Source: Clostridiales bacterium | GTDB lineage: Bacteria; Bacillota; Clostridia; Saccharofermentanales; Saccharofermentanaceae | Reading direction: 5' to 3' | NCBI GenBank assembly: GCA_017428155.1 | Contig: JAFRRJ010000049.1 | Location: 1 to 63,459, forward strand | DNA length: 63,459 nucleotides | Position numbers and translations under genes: made by a program | The notes under the pieces: generated by a model | The model's database searches: none | Seen by the model: the letters and a program-made list of their open reading frames with translations, nothing else | What the model was told of the DNA's origin: nothing | Shown here: positions 63,319 to 63,459 of the stretch, piece after piece | How positions within the stretch are numbered: the stretch's first letter is position 1 | Layout of the letters: every line of letters begins with the position of its first letter

Positions 63319-63423
63319 AATTTTGCTGTTTTTGGATACGTTTTGTAACACTAACGTATCCGATTTTGGCACTTTTTGAAATTTTGCTGTTTTTGGATAC
63401 GTTTTGTAATACTAACGTATCCG
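63319..63423 (+). repeat. Two 44-bp repeats with inner inverted repeat
   Basis: Copies at 63319-63362 and 63380-63423 differ at one base and are 61 bp apart start to start. Each holds AATTTTGCTGTTTTTGGATACG and its tail, and includes GGATACGTT/AACGTATCC, a 9-bp inverted repeat with a 10-base loop. No gene lies here. The array may continue past the window. Confidence 0.7.
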
Positions 63424-63459
63424 TTTATAGAACCGGTGAATTCGGTTTGTCTGCCTGGA

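Noticed and set aside
63319..63423. CRISPR array
   Set aside because: Only two copies, repeat of 44 bp with a 17-bp spacer, and no cas gene in the window.

Overview
The window looks like chromosomal DNA of an anaerobic Bacillota, most likely a gut or rumen Clostridia. Evidence is the strong AGGAGG-type ribosome sites, moderate GC, LytTR regulators of two kinds (one paired with a DUF3021-like protein), an IS110 remnant, many lipoproteins, and oxygen-sensitive metalloenzymes with no respiratory genes. No marker gene allows a species call.

Layout. 1-2391: array of probable immunity genes (Imm1-like, propeller-like, unknown, SUKH) broken by an IS110 transposase remnant. 2447-4085: zinc-containing macrodomain plus class M sirtuin, a reversible ADP-ribosylation pair. 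4189-7872: B3/B4 protein, then a LysR regulator divergent from a flavodoxin/acetyltransferase/aldo-keto reductase operon. 8000-14434: GNAT, uncharacterised proteins, a frameshifted TPR membrane gene, a DUF2262 protein and a large TIR-transmembrane-propeller protein. 14587-18110: FucO-like lactaldehyde reductase, a broken zinc-ribbon gene, a 32-residue membrane peptide and two lipoproteins; two 3' halves of a tRNA-Thr here form a 64-bp direct repeat 1,109 bp apart, marking likely integration scars.

18352-29086 is the most striking segment. A LytTR/GHKL two-component system is followed by a promoter with twin LytTR boxes and a 12-codon ORF, then an operon that looks like an undescribed RiPP system: BtrH-like protein, SPASM radical SAM enzyme, M50 protease with a PqqD-like N-terminus, two 36-residue precursors ending in GTI(A/G)CC and similar tails, an adenylating enzyme fused to a carrier protein, and an FtsX-type permease with its ATPase. 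Each precursor gene is followed by a conserved long hairpin. A large lipoprotein follows. 34645-40047 holds a second secreted-protein/ABC-exporter cassette whose terminal lipoprotein seems related to that one.

40211-52171 is a sulfur island: MetY-type sulfhydrylase, SDR, LysR regulator, nitrogenase-like D, K and H subunits, a NifX-NifB fusion, a MetNIQ-type importer, an uncharacterised protein and a PAT-like acetyltransferase. The likeliest role is methylthio-alkane reductase: reductive release of methanethiol from organic thioethers, then methionine synthesis by MetY. Ahead of MetY lies what reads as a classical attenuator: consensus promoter, 31-codon leader ORF with Met-Met-Cys-Cys, and mutually exclusive antiterminator and terminator helices.

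52241-63459 is more ordinary: zinc-ribbon membrane proteins, an alpha/beta hydrolase with LytTR and DUF3021-like genes, an endonuclease/phosphatase family protein, a type IV prepilin, tRNA-Val, an ECF sigma/anti-sigma pair, an HD hydrolase and a Pro/Ala-repeat zinc-ribbon protein. The right edge carries two copies of a 44-bp repeat containing an inverted repeat.

All assignments come from reading the sequence and recalling family features; no database search, alignment or folding program was run.
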